From: Osedax fenrisi | Taxonomy: Eukaryota; Annelida; Polychaeta; Sabellida; Siboglinidae | Direction: 5' to 3' | NCBI GenBank assembly: GCA_964019155.1 | Contig: OZ025245.1 | Location: forward strand, 2,799,343 to 2,863,342 | DNA length: 64,000 nt | Shown: one piece after another, positions 1 through 15,376 of the stretch | Layout of the letters: each line of letters opens with the position of its first letter | How positions within the stretch are numbered: position 1 is the stretch's first letter | The notes under the pieces: generated by a model | What the model was told of the DNA's origin: nothing | What the model saw: the letters and a program-made list of their open reading frames with translations, nothing else | Databases searched by the model: none | Position numbers and translations under genes: made by a program

Positions 1-635
1 TGCTGTATATAGAATAACAAAAATATATAGGTAAATTATAATTAGAAGTATTTTATTTAAATACTAAATATAATAACAAAGTAATCAAAAGAAAGTATTA
101 CATATTAATAAAATAAAAGAAATATACATTATAAATGATACGATAAAAACACGATTAAAATAATGAATAGTGGTGTATTACATCTCCTTCTATCACTATA
201 AAATAAACTCCATTTTTCGAAACAATCACAGGAGATTCTTAATTTATATTCTGTAAAATGTAATATATAAGTATATATGAATATATATATATATATGTAG
301 TATAGTGGCGTTTACGTATCTACTACTAATCAATTTACTTCGATCTAAATTACTAAAGAAATACGCGTTTCATTCATTTATTATAATTTCCTCGTAGTAA
401 CTGTCGATATCAGGTTATTCGCATACGTCTGCTCGCTTCGACCGCTAGCTCAAAAAAGAAAGTTCACCTTGGAACAATTCCAGATGTCACGCCCACAATA
501 TTTTAAGGGGCGTGCCAGATAAATAATAATAATAATACAGTTGGAGTCGGTAGCGCTCCAGAAGCAGGTCGTATCGTCCCAGCAGCAGCTCGTCGGTCGC
601 AGTCGTCGTCGTGGTCGCAGGGTGAAGATCGGGAT
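1..635. other. AT-rich sequence, no gene seen
   Basis: Mostly A+T with a short TA run near 280-296. From about 541 to 634 it becomes GC-richer, with several cag, cgt and gtc triplets leading into the next minisatellite. Reading frames here are short or run into the repeat and show no recognisable domain. Confidence 0.7.
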
Positions 636-815
636 ACGTGGTGGGGGAAATACGTGGTGACGGAATACGTGGTGGGGGAAATACGTGGTGACGGAATACG
701 TGGTGGGGGAAATACGTGGTGACGGAATACGTGGTGGGGGAAATACGTGGTGACGGAATACGTGGTGGGGGAAATACGTGGTGACGGAATACGTGGTGGG
801 GGAAATACGTGGTGG
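636..815. repeat. 31-bp minisatellite, about 6 copies
   Basis: The unit alternates a 16-bp half (aatacgtggtggggga) and a 15-bp half (aatacgtggtgacgg), so the half-repeat aatacgtggtg recurs about every 15-16 bp. Copies are nearly identical. Because 31 is not a multiple of three, the repeat gives His/Pro-rich open frames of 120-145 residues on the minus strand; these are artefacts of the repeat. Confidence 0.92.
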
Positions 816-1256
816 GACAGTTATACATAAACATTTCAACAAACACTGACAATATCCTAGCGCCATTATATATATGTTATGTAACATTCATTCTCACAAT
901 CATCCTGCCTTAATACCACACCGCGCCGCCAATCTAATATAAACTCATTTGAACACACACTCATACAAAATACACTACATCACATATATATATATATATA
1001 TCAGATTATATTGATTAAATATTATTAAAAAAAATAATAAAAATGGCTATATTATATTAAATTGAATTTGAATGTTATTTTATATATATATCAAATAATA
1101 TACTATTTCTAGAATTCGAGATCGGGGCTTGTGGGCTAGTGTGATCTTGGGATCGTGGTATGAGAAAATGAACATACTGCAAAGATATATCGAATGTATT
1201 CACGATATACCATAAGTAGTAAATTCACCCTCTACATACTATATAGTGAGCTTGTA
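816..1256. other. AT-rich spacer before palindrome 1
   Basis: No gene. It holds an AT dinucleotide run near 978-1001. A small GC-richer patch at 1120-1160 contains gggcttgtgggct, the opposite strand of the acaagcc minisatellite that borders the second palindrome at 30.4-31.1 kb. Confidence 0.6.
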
Positions 1257-3248
1257 GTCTTGAGGGCTTGGAAGATTTGAGGATTGGAGGATGAGAGGAT
1301 TGAGGATTGGAGGATTGAAGGATTGGAGGATTGGATGATTGTGGATTGGGGGATTGGGTGGTTGGGGGGTTGGAGGATTGGGGGATTATGATATTGTGGG
1401 ATTGCTGCATTAGAGTATTGTGGGATTATGGGATTTTGGAGGATTGTGGGATTGTGGGATTGTGGGATTGGAGGATTGTGGGATTGGAGGATTGTGGAAT
1501 TGTGGTATTAGAGGGTTATGGGATGGGGGAATTGTGGGATTTGAGGATTGGAGGATTGTGGGATTGGAGGATTATAGGATTGTAGGATTGGAGGATTGTG
1601 GGATTGGTGTATTGTGGGATTATGGGATTGGAGGATTGTGGGATTGGAGGATTATGGGATTGTGGGATTGGATGATTATGGGATTGTAGGATTGTAGGAT
1701 TGTAGGATTGTGGGATTGTAGTATTAGGGTATTGGTGAATTGGGAGATTAGGGTATTGGGTGGTTGGGGTATTGTGGTATTGGGGTATTGTGGTATTGGG
1801 GGGTTATGGTATTGTGGTATTGGGAGATTGTGGTATTGGGGTATTGGGGTTTGGGGGTTATGGTATCGGGGACTGTGTTATTGGGGTACTGAGGGGTTGT
1901 GGTATAGGGGTATTGTGGTATTGGGGGATTGTGGTGTTGGGTGATTATGGTATTGGGTGATTGGTGTATTTGGGTATTGGGGGGTTGAGTGTTTGTGGTA
2001 TTGGGGGACTGTGGTATTGGGGGGTTGTGGTATTGGGGTATTGGGATATTTTGGTATTGGGTGTTGTGTTATTGGGGGGTTGGGGCTTGTGGTTTTGGGG
2101 ATTGTGGGATTGTAGGATTGGAGGATTGTGGGATTGGAGGATTGGAGGATTGGAGGATTGGAGGTTTGTAGGATTGTGGGAATGAGGATTGTGGGAGTGT
2201 GGGATTGGATGATTGTGGGATTGGAGGATTGGTGGATTTTGGGATTATGGGAATGGAGGATTGTGGGATTGTGAGATTTAAGGATTGTGGGATTGTAAGA
2301 TTGGAGGATTGGAGGATTGTGGGATTGTGGGATTGGAGGGTTGTGGGATTGTGGGATAGGAGGATTGTGAGATTATGGGATTATAGTATTGTGGGATTGT
2401 GGGATTGTGGGATTTTGGGATTGTGGGATTGTGGGATTGTTGGATTGTGGGATTATGGTATTGTTTGATTGTGGGATTGTGGGATTGAGGGATTATGGAC
2501 TTGTGGGATTGTTGGAATGGAGGATTGGTGGATTGGGGGTAGAGGGATTGGGGAATTGGTGGGGTTAGACGATTGGGGTATTCGAGGAATGGGGGATTGG
2601 GGGGTTGTTGGATTGGAGGATTGGAGAATTGTTGGATTGGAGGATAATGGGATTGGAGGATTAGAGGATTAGAGGATTGTAGGATTGGATGATTATGGGA
2701 TTGTGGAATTGGATGATTGAGGGAATGTGGGATTGGAGGGTTATGGGATTGTATGATTGTGGGATTTTGGGATTGGAGGATTGGAGAATTGTGGGATTGA
2801 AGGATTGTAGGATTGGAAGATTGCGGGATTGCGGAATTGGAGGATTGCGGGAATGTAGGATTGGAGGATTGTAGCATGTGGAACTGTGGGATTGGAGGAT
2901 TGGAGTAAATGGGGGATTGGTGGATTGGGAGGTTGGAGAATTGTGGGATTTGAGGATTGTGGGATTGGAGGATTTAAGGATTGTGGGAGTGGATAATTGG
3001 ATGGTTGGAGGATTGGAGGATTGTAAAATTGGAGAATTGGAGGATTGGAGGATTATGGGATTGGAGGATTGGAGAATTATGGGATTGAAGAATTGGAGGA
3101 TTGTAGGATTGGGGGGATTGAGGATTGGAGGAATGTGGAATTGAGGAATTGAGGAATTGGGGAATTGTGGAATTGTGGAATTGTGGAATTGAGGAAATGA
3201 GGGATTGAGGAAGTGAGGAATTGAGAGAATGAATGATTGGGAGATTGG
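1257..3248. repeat. Giant palindrome 1, left arm (G-rich strand on +)
   Basis: A degenerate 9-10 bp minisatellite with units such as ggattgtgg, ggattggag and ggtattgggg on the plus strand. From about 1717 to 3248 it is the reverse complement of 3416 to about 4955. The paired positions sum to 6664 near the centre (3231-3248 pairs with 3416-3433). Translations of the two arms differ by about one residue in 60-70, for example 2469-2672 against 4000-4203. Outward of 1717 the arms no longer match each other but keep the same type of unit. Runs of G separated by short loops could form G-quadruplexes. The long Gly/Ile/Leu/Trp frames are repeat artefacts. Confidence 0.93.
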
Positions 3249-3312
3249 GAGGTTGGGATATTGGAATATTGGGAGATTGGGAGATTGAGGAATTGCGGAA
3301 TTAAGGAATTAA

Positions 3313-3341
3313 GGCATTGAGCATGATTGAATCCCACAATC
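3313..3341 (+). repeat. Hinge sequence, copy 1 (loop of palindrome 1)
   Basis: A 29-bp block beginning ggcattgagcatgattga and ending cccacaatc lies in the 167-bp loop (3249-3415) between the arms. It is not itself made of the minisatellite unit. It recurs exactly at 28379-28407 (minus), with one mismatch at 28799-28827 (minus) and with three mismatches at 29212-29240 (plus). Flanks are also conserved: aattaa on one side and ctcaacacctcaa on the other. Confidence 0.88.
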
Positions 3342-3415
3342 TCTCAACACCTCAACACCTCAACACCTCAACACCTCAATCCCTCAATAACACAATACAA
3401 CAACATCACAACCCC

Positions 3416-5400
3416 CCAATCTCCCAATCATTCATTCTCTCAATTCCTCACTTCCTCAATCCCTCATTTCCTCAATTCCACAATTCCACAATTCCACAAT
3501 TCCCCAATTCCTCAATTCCTCAATTCCACATTCCTCCAATCCTCAATCCCCCCAATAATACAATCCTCCAATTCTTCAATCCCATAATTCTCCAATCCTC
3601 CAATCCCATAATCCTCCAATCCTCCAATTCTCCAATTTTACAATCCTCCAATCCTCCAACCATCCAATTATCCACTCCCACAATCCTCAAATCCTCCAAT
3701 CCCACAATCCTCAAATCCCACAATTCTCCAACCTCCCAATCCACCAATCCCCCATTTACTCCAATCCTCCAATCCCTCAGTTCCACATCCTACAATCCTC
3801 CAATCCTACATTCCCGCAATCCTCCAATTCCGCAATCCCGCAATCTTCCAATCCTACAATCCTTCAATCCCACAATTCTCCAATCCTCCAATCCCAAAAT
3901 CCCACAATCATACAATCCCATAACCCTCCAATCCCACATTCTCTCAATCATCCAATTCCACAATCCCATAATCATCCAATCCTACAATCCTCTAATCCTC
4001 TAATCCTCTAATCCTCCAATCCCATTATCCTCCAATCCAACAATTCTCCAATCCTCCAATCCAACAACCCCCCAATCCCCCATTCCTCGAATACCCCAAT
4101 CGTCTAACCCCACCAATTCCCCAATCCCTCTACCCCCAATCCACCAATTCTCCATTCCAACAATCCCACAAGTCCATAATCCCTCAATCCCACAATCCCA
4201 CAATCAAACAATACCATAATCCCACAATCCAACAATCCCACAATCCCACAATCCCAAAATCCCACAATCCCACAATCCCACAATACTCTAATCCCATAAT
4301 CTCACAATCCTCCTATCCCACAATCCCACAATCCTCCAATCCCACAATCCCACAATCCTCCAATCCTCCAATCCTACAATCCCACAATCCTTAAATCTCA
4401 CAATTCCACAATCCTCCATTCCCATAATCCCACAATCCACCAATCCTCCAATCCCACAATCCCACAATCATCCAATCCCACAATCCCACAATCCTCAATC
4501 CCACAATCCTACAAACCTCCAATCCTCCAATCCTCCAATCCCACAATCCCACAATTCTCCAATCCTACAATCCCATAATCCCCAAAACCACAAGCCCCAA
4601 CCCCCCAATAACACAACACCCAATACCAAAACATCCCAATACCCCAATACCACAACCCCCCAATACCACAGTCCCCCAATACCACAACCACTCAACCCCC
4701 CAATACCGAAATACACCAATCACCCAATACCACAATCACCCAACACCACAATCCCCCAATACCACAATACCCCTATACCACAACCCCTCAGTACCCCAAT
4801 AACACAGTCCCCGATACCATAACCCCCAAACCCCAATACCCCAATACCACAATCTCCCAATACCACAATACCATAACCCCCCAATACCACAATACCCCAA
4901 TACCACAATACCCCAACCACCCAATACCCTAATCTCCCAATTCACCAATACCCTAATACTACAATTCCACTCTCCCCCAATACCACAACCCCCAATACCA
5001 CAATAAAACAACCCCCCAATACCACAATCCCCCAATACCACAATACTCCAACCCCCCAATACCCCAATACCATACTCCCCAATACCACAATACCATACTC
5101 CCCCAATACCACAATATCCCAACCCCCCAATACCACAACCCCCCAATTCCAAACTCCCCCAATACCGCAACCCCCCAATACCGCAACCCTCTAATACCAC
5201 GCTCCCCCAATACCACACTCCCCCAATACCACAATACCACAATACCCCAATACCCCAACCACAATACCCCAATACCGCAATACCCCAATACCAAAATCCC
5301 CCATTCCCCCATTCCTCCAACAACCCAACCCCCCAACCACCCAATTCCCCAACCCCCCAATACCCCCAATACAACAATCCCCCTACCCCCCAATACCACT
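3416..5400. repeat. Giant palindrome 1, right arm (C-rich strand on +)
   Basis: Reverse complement of the left arm from 3416 to about 4955, with a few substitutions and small indels. From about 4966 to 5400 the same cccaatacc type of unit continues but is not the mirror of 1257-1716. The arm ends at 5400 against the satellite border tatacccagagagt. Frames rich in Pro, Gln, Asn and Ser on plus, or Gly, Trp and Ile on minus (up to 228 codons), follow from the repeat and are not genes. Confidence 0.93.
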
Positions 5401-5730
5401 AGTATACCCAGAGAGTCGCATTTAAAAAAACTTGATTACAACATTATTATATACGGTTATTATATGATCGTTATTATAAAAGGAGCGTATTCTCTAGATT
5501 AATTATATATTTGCGATCAATTTTATTTAATTAATCTACAATTATTTACATATTATATCCCTACTTATATAGATATATTAAAAATTAAATCTGCGAGAGA
5601 TTATTGGTATATAAATCGTAGTAATATGTTACTTTAATAACTATTAATATAATTAGAATATTAAATTATAAACAGATATAAAATATTTATAAAATACTAT
5701 TACTACTATACCCAGATATTCGCTTTTCAA
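5401..5730 (-). repeat. Satellite-related sequence, inverted
   Basis: Read on the minus strand this ends in actctctgggtata, the border of the satellite units at 14.2-27.1 kb. It contains diverged versions of the long-class interior (atttataatttaatattc, then the cgcagatataatttt and aattaatctagagaat blocks). It directly abuts palindrome 1 in the same relative arrangement that the main array has to palindrome 2. A second border-like end occurs near 5707-5720. Confidence 0.75.
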
Positions 5731-5784
5731 AAAAAAACTTGATAACCCATAGTGGTGTGTTATTTCATTTAGCAATAACAATAA

Positions 5785-5869
5785 CAGTGATAGTAATAGT
5801 AATAGTAATAGTAATAGTAATAGTAAATGTAATAGTAATAGTAATACTAATAGTAATACTAATTACATA

Positions 5870-5908
<39 letters not shown>
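5785..5908. repeat. AATAGT hexanucleotide and AT microsatellites
   Basis: Repeated aatagt units run from about 5785 to 5865 with a few changes, followed by an AT dinucleotide tract at about 5874-5906. Confidence 0.85.
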
Positions 5909-5914
<6 letters not shown>

Positions 5915-5924
5915 TGGGAATTAT

Positions 5925-6075
5925 GTCTAATACGGGCCGGTGTGTAATACGGGCCACTGCGATATCTCAGTAACTATTGTTCAAATGAAAAAAAAAATAT
6001 ATACAAGATTTATTTAGTATCACATTTCTATTAATAAGGGGTGTTTTTTATTTTAATATTTGCATTTATATTTTA
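5925..6075 (+). repeat. Dispersed repeat, copy 1
   Basis: Contains taatacgggccactgcgata, followed by a Leu-free AT-rich tail with tatatacaagatttatt and atttctattaataa. The same order of blocks occurs at 10090-10255, with differences. No coding potential is seen; likely an old interspersed element. Confidence 0.65.
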
Positions 6076-6275
6076 TATCTGTTTATAATTTAATATTCTA
6101 ATTATATTATTAGTTATTAAAGTAACATATTATTACGATTTATATACCAATAATCTCTCGCAAATTTAATTTTAAATATTTATAAATAAGTAGGGATATA
6201 ATATGTAAATAATTATAGATTAATTAAATAAAATTGATCGCAAATATATAATTAATCTAGAGAATATATATTTAT
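6076..6275 (+). repeat. Satellite-related sequence, direct orientation
   Basis: Carries the order ttataatttaatattc, ttattaaagtaacatatta, taccaataatctctcgca, ttaatctagagaat that is seen in the long satellite class, but strongly diverged. It is the mirror of 5470-5715, making a small inverted pair of old satellite copies outside the main array. Confidence 0.7.
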
Positions 6276-6529
6276 ATATATATATATTAATATATTAATT
6301 TATTATATATATTGAAACTACACATTAAATTAATATAATTGGTATTTGTAAACTTGTTTTTATATAGTTTTGATCTAGTATTAGATTTAATGATATACTG
6401 AAAATTATAAATAATCTAATATAATATAGATTAAGTTCAATATATAGCTTAATATGTTATATCAATAAATTAATTTATCCAAGTAGATGCAGTATTTAAT
6501 GCAATTGTCCAGGATAATGCCATGTATTA

Positions 6530-7555
6530 CAATTATTTATTTTCAGTTATAACTGTATAATTAAACTAATATTAACTACAAACTAACCAATACGACGTAC
6601 AGTGTACACTCCGGTATATACTATGTGATATGGTTCTGTGGGTATCACGTGAGAAGGAGTAATGTCCAGTTAAGAAGTGTAGAAGAATCTAAAAATAGAA
6701 TATATGACAGAGGACACGATGTTAACATCGAGGAGTTTTGCGGTAATATAACGATTTCGTATGTTTATATAGCATGGACCGTTGTGGCTGAAGTCATACT
6801 ATTGGTTAATAATATCTTGAGTGACATCCGAAATTCATATTGTCATTGTTATTTATACGCGCTAGTCGAGAATATCAATATAAAAAAAGTTTCTTTGTAT
6901 CGATTGTCACGACACAACACCAAACAATATGGCGCTATAGTTACGGTCAGATATGTGAACGCCTTTGTTTTGACAATTGTATGACGTAACACCATCGATA
7001 TAAAGAAAGTGGATAAGCAATTGACGCACGCAATGCATGTAAAAGATAGACACGTGAATGACACTTTTATCGATAAATTTACAAAATGGTATCAGTTATT
7101 TTGATTGGATATTAGTCATATTATATATGTCAAATATCAAAACAGTAGTCTTTTCGTCGAAATAGATTTAAGTGACTTCTATCTATATCAATGGATTTAA
7201 ATTATAAATATCAATAAAATAGTATTATATCTTCAATTTAAATACACAAAATTACGATGAATGTTGATATTATGTATTTTAAATATATAATTTTATTTTT
7301 AGTATAGATAGTACATTAAAATTGGTAGTGATTATCAATATATATATATGATAAATACATATTATTATAAATAAAAAGTAGTGGGCCAGATAGTGGGTTT
7401 CGACTGTAGCGCTCGTAGCGGATAGTGCCATAGACTACATTCAATTGCTTATCCACTTTCTTTATATCGATGCGTAACACATATAACAATGAGTACGTAA
7501 TATTAACTAAGATATATTTAGAATATATTATGTAATCGTATAACGTAATAGTAAT
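6530..7555 (+). repeat. Left arm of a ~0.5-kb inverted repeat, interrupted by a MITE
   Basis: 6530-6992 plus 7473-7555 matches the reverse complement of 8375-8885. Shared blocks include caaacaatatggcgctatag, cgcgctagtcgagaatatc and the acgtaatatta/cataatat part. The arms have diverged by substitutions and short indels. The 480-bp element 6993-7472 is present only in this arm. An open frame at 6625-6984 (119 codons) lies across the arm but is not conserved in the other copy, so I do not call it a gene. Confidence 0.85.
6993..7472. mobile_element. 480-bp MITE with 32-bp TIRs and 8-bp TSD
   Basis: Both ends start catcgatataaagaaagt and continue ggataagcaattga, giving perfect 32-bp terminal inverted repeats. 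Perfect 8-bp direct repeats cgtaacac flank it (6985-6992 and 7473-7480). The homologous arm at 8425-8445 has a single cgtaacac-equivalent copy and no insert, so it represents the empty site. The interior has no transposase frame. An 8-bp duplication fits hAT and a few other DNA transposon superfamilies; the superfamily is inference. Confidence 0.93.
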
Positions 7556-7606
7556 AGTTATATTAATATTTAAATGCATTTCCTCCCGATAGATAAATCG
7601 ATATAG

Positions 7607-8374
<768 letters not shown>

Positions 8375-8885
8375 ATTACATAATATGTTCTAAATATAGT
8401 TTAGTTAATATTACGTACTCATTGTTATATGTGTTACGTCATACAAGTCGTCAAAACAAAGGCGTTCACATAACTGACCGTAACTATAGCGCCATATTGT
8501 TTGGTGTTGTGTCGTGACAATCGATACAAAGAAACTTTTTTTATATTGATATTCTCGACTAGCGCGTATAATTAACAGCGACAATAGGAATCTAGGCCCT
8601 CACTCAAGAACGTATAACCAATAGCGTCGCTTCAGCTTCGATGATTCCACGCTAATGTTTATATAAGCATACGAATTCGTTATATCACTGCAATATCCAC
8701 TAGCCGTTAACATAGTATCATCTATCCTATATTCTAGTTGTGGCTTTCTTCTTCACTTCCTAACTGGACATAACTGCCTTCTCACGTCATCCTCACACAA
8801 CCGTATAACACAGTATTTACCTGAGTGTACGTCTTATTGGTTAGTTTTTTGTATACATTAGTTTAGTTATAACTGCATATAATTA
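8375..8885 (-). repeat. Right arm of the inverted repeat (empty site)
   Basis: Reverse complement of the left arm. The join around 8425-8445 reads through ttatatgtgttacgtcatac without the 480-bp MITE, which fixes the ends of that element and shows that it inserted after the arms were formed. GC is a little higher than in the surroundings. Confidence 0.85.
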
Positions 8886-8981
8886 ATTATAATACATGTT
8901 CTTATTGCATTTGCATTATGCAATTCATATACTTGAATAATTATATTATTTATAGTTATATTAGTAGTATTAAAAATTATA

Positions 8982-9078
8982 GTTGTAGTAGTAGTAGTAG
9001 TAGCAGTAGTAGTAGTAGTAGTAGCAGTAGTAGTAGTAGTAGTAGTAGTAAATGTAAATGTAAATGTAAATGTAAATA
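8982..9078. repeat. (GTA)n then (AAATGT)n microsatellite
   Basis: About 22 gta/gca triplets with two gca variants, then four aaatgt hexamers at about 9050-9078. Confidence 0.93.
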
Positions 9079-9320
9079 GTTTATTATACACTGCATTAAT
9101 GTTTTATAAACATTCTTAGAGTGTGAACGAACAAATTAAACAGAACAAATATTACTAATAGTTTTTAGCATTTAAAAACATAACATGATAACTATATACA
9201 TACATATATGTGTATATAAATATATAAACGTATATAAATAAATATACATAAATATACAGATACATACAATACTTTCGTATATGTTATAAACTTTATAATA
9301 TTATTATAAAAGTATTACAA

Positions 9321-9945
9321 TCAATAGTTATTTAATATATAACGATATAAATGTTTATTGAACGTGTAATGGTTAATAATATTCTTAATGTTGGATGGAA
9401 GTTTGTTCCAAAGGTAAGGGGCATACCACCGATAAGATAGCTCGCCATATATTGAAGAATTAATTTTAGGTAGTTCAAAGTTAATTGTAGAATTTGATCG
9501 CAATTGCGAGTTATTAATAGATAACTGTAGCATATTATATATATATACATAGGTTTCTTAAATACTATAGCTTTATGCGTTATAGTGAGTATTTTATATA
9601 TAATAGATTGCTTAGTATTATACCAATTGATTTTAGAACGAAGTTCAGAAATACTTGTAGAATAATCAGTATAAGGAATTTTAAATATAATTCGAATGCA
9701 CCTATTTATAATGGAATCACATTTTTTTAGTAGTGTAGTATTAATTTTTATAAAGAAAAGAGTTGCAGTAATTTAGTTTAGAAATAATTAGTGAAGTAGA
9801 TACAATTTTAGCTGTATTTAGTGAAATGATAGGGCGAATTTTTTTTAAATTGTAAACATTATATGATGCAGACTTAAGTATATCTTTTACATGTATTTCA
9901 GTCGATAGATTTTGTGAAATAGTTATTCCAAGATACTTTGTACAA
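9321..9945 (-). pseudogene. LINE ORF2 3' end (RT thumb and C-terminus), decayed
   Basis: Read on the minus strand from about 9945, conceptual translation in shifting frames gives KYLGITISQNLSTEIHVKDI, then LNTAKIVSTSLIISKLNYCN, both typical of the stretch after the polymerase motifs in CR1/RTE-type non-LTR retrotransposons. Further on comes YAPYLWNKLPSNIKNI, matching the usual C-terminal WN-LP signature, in a 70-codon open frame ending at 9321. Frameshifts and stops separate the blocks, and everything upstream of the thumb is missing (5' truncation is usual for LINEs). It is followed downstream by AT-rich sequence without a clear tail. Family assignment to the LINE class is firm; the clade is not. 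Confidence 0.82.
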
Positions 9946-9952
9946 TACTAGA

Positions 9953-9967
9953 TACTAGTAGTAGTAT

Positions 9968-10005
<38 letters not shown>

Positions 10006-10082
10006 TATTAAAGTATTAGTAGTAGTAGTAGTAGTAGTATATTAAAGTAGTAGTAGTAGTAGTAGTATATTAAAGTAGTAGT
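9953..10082. repeat. (TAG)n microsatellite with interruptions
   Basis: tag triplets broken twice by tatattaaag and once by att. It may be the same composition as the large CTA run and the tag tracts at satellite borders, but the homology cannot be tested on triplets. Confidence 0.92.
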
Positions 10083-10089
10083 ATACATT

Positions 10090-10255
10090 ATAGGGAAATT
10101 GTTTATAATGCGGGCATGTTTGCAAACAATAATTATATATGTAATACGGACCACTGCGATATATCTGTAATTTATGTTCAAATCAAAAAAATATATATAC
10201 AAGATTTATTGAGTTTCATATTTCTATTAATAATGATTATTTTTTAATAGTTGCA
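10090..10255 (+). repeat. Dispersed repeat, copy 2
   Basis: Same blocks as 5925-6075: taatacggaccactgcgata, atatatacaagatttatt, atttctattaataa, tagttgcatttatatt. Direct orientation. Non-coding as far as can be seen. Confidence 0.65.
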
Positions 10256-10612
10256 TTTATATTTCTAATATTGATCATTATATCATCAATTCATTTACAA
10301 ATGAAAATGTACTAAATCATAATTTATTTATCCACCCATTTCGTTAATAAATCTATAATTTATTAAATATTTCAAAGCACCATTGAGAAAATTAATTAAA
10401 TACGAATAATATACATATATTACATTTTATATTCAATATTAAGTGCGTGAGGGTTATTTAACAGGTGTATACTTTTTTTTCAATATAGGCTACCTAATGT
10501 TAGTAATACATTACCAATGGAAATGATTGATTCTATGTTACTATTTTATAATATAATATCACTGAAATAAAATGTAATATAAATGCGTGCGACATCGTGC
10601 GTTTATTCGTAC

Positions 10613-10645
10613 TATATATATAAAGAAAGTTTCTTTATATCGATA
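10613..10645. mobile_element. 33-bp TIR-only palindromic element with 7/8 TSD
   Basis: The sequence reads tatatatataaagaaag then tttctttatatcgata: two fused, slightly decayed copies of the TIR seen at 6993-7472. The flanks are attcgtac (10605-10612) and attcatac (10646-10653), direct repeats matching at 7 of 8 positions. This fits an old insertion of a minimal element. Confidence 0.7.
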
Positions 10646-10653
10646 ATTCATAC

Positions 10654-14208
<3,555 letters not shown>

Positions 14209-14598
14209 TTGTATTGTAGTATTTTATAAATATGTTATATCTGTTTATAATTTAATATTCAAATTATATTAATAGTTATTAAAATAACATATTACAATCC
14301 TACAATCCTACAATCCCCCAATAAATTGCTATATTGCCAACTACATAAAAAATGTATATTTATGTTTATCTAAAAAAACATATGATAAATATTAGTTTTA
14401 AAACGATACCAACTAATACAGTACTGGTACATATGCCTGACTGGGTATCCTGCTTAGTATAAATCAGGAAATCGAACAGTATCCGGATATGCCTTGACCC
14501 GAAAAGTCTATAAAGATACACAATACAACGAAAAAGCTCAATGAAATAAAACTGCCTGGAAATCAGGTTTTTTTTAATGAGACTCTCTGGGTATAGGT

Positions 14599-14989
14599 AT
14601 TGTAGTAGTAGTAGTATTTTATAAATATGTTATATATGTTTATAATTTAATATTCAAATTATATTAATAGTTATTAAAATAACATATTACAATCCTACAA
14701 TCCTACAATCCCCCAATAAATTGCTATATTGCCAACTATATAAAAAATGTATATTTATGTTTATCTAAAAAAACCTATGATAAATATAAGATTTTAAAAT
14801 GATACCAACTAATACAGTACTGGTACATATGTCTGACTGGTTATCCTGCCTAGTATAAATCACGAAATCGAACAGTATCCGAATATGCCTTGACCCGAAC
14901 AAATCTATAAAGATACACAATACAACGAAAAAGCTCAATGAAATAAAACTGCCTGGAAATCAGGTTTTTTTTAATGAGACTCTCTGGGT
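14599..14989 (+). repeat. Class A satellite unit (example, ~395 bp)
   Basis: After the shared left part ending attaaaataacatat, class A has tacaatcctacaatcctac then aatccccc, and then rejoins class B at aaat-gctatattgcc. The inserted block is two to three units of the palindrome minisatellite (ggattgtagg on the other strand). One unit (14990-15376) has a shorter version of this block. Confidence 0.9.
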
Positions 14990-15376
14990 ATAGGTATTGT
15001 AGTAGTAGTAGTATTTTATAAATATGTTATATATGTTTATAATTTAATATTCAAATTATATTAATAGTTATTAAAATAACATATTACAATCCTACAATTC
15101 CCCAATAAATTGCTATATTGCCAACTATATAAAAAATGTATATTTATGTTTATCTAAAAAAACCTATGATAAATATAAGATTTTAAAATGATACCAACTA
15201 ATACAGTACTGGTACATATGTCTGACTGGTTATCCTGCCTAGTATAAATCACGAAATCGAACAGTATCCGAATATGCCTTGACCCGAACAAATCTATAAA
15301 GATACACAATACAACGAAAAAGCTCAATGAAATAAAACTGCGTGGAAATCAGGTTATTTTTTGAAATGCGACTCTC

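Noticed and set aside
450..887. His/Pro-rich frames on minus
   Set aside because: Product of a 31-bp minisatellite.
1257..3248. Telomeric or subtelomeric repeat (ttgggg-like words)
   Set aside because: Units are too degenerate and change orientation at the hinge; no clean telomere motif runs to an end.
1331..5399. Many long open frames rich in Gly/Trp/Ile (plus) or Pro/Gln/Asn (up to 228 codons, both strands)
   Set aside because: They come from a degenerate 9-10 bp repeat that is open in several frames on both strands at once; unit changes do not respect codons.
6625..6984. 119-codon frame on plus
   Set aside because: It lies in one arm of an inverted repeat and the other arm has indels that break it; no similarity recognised.
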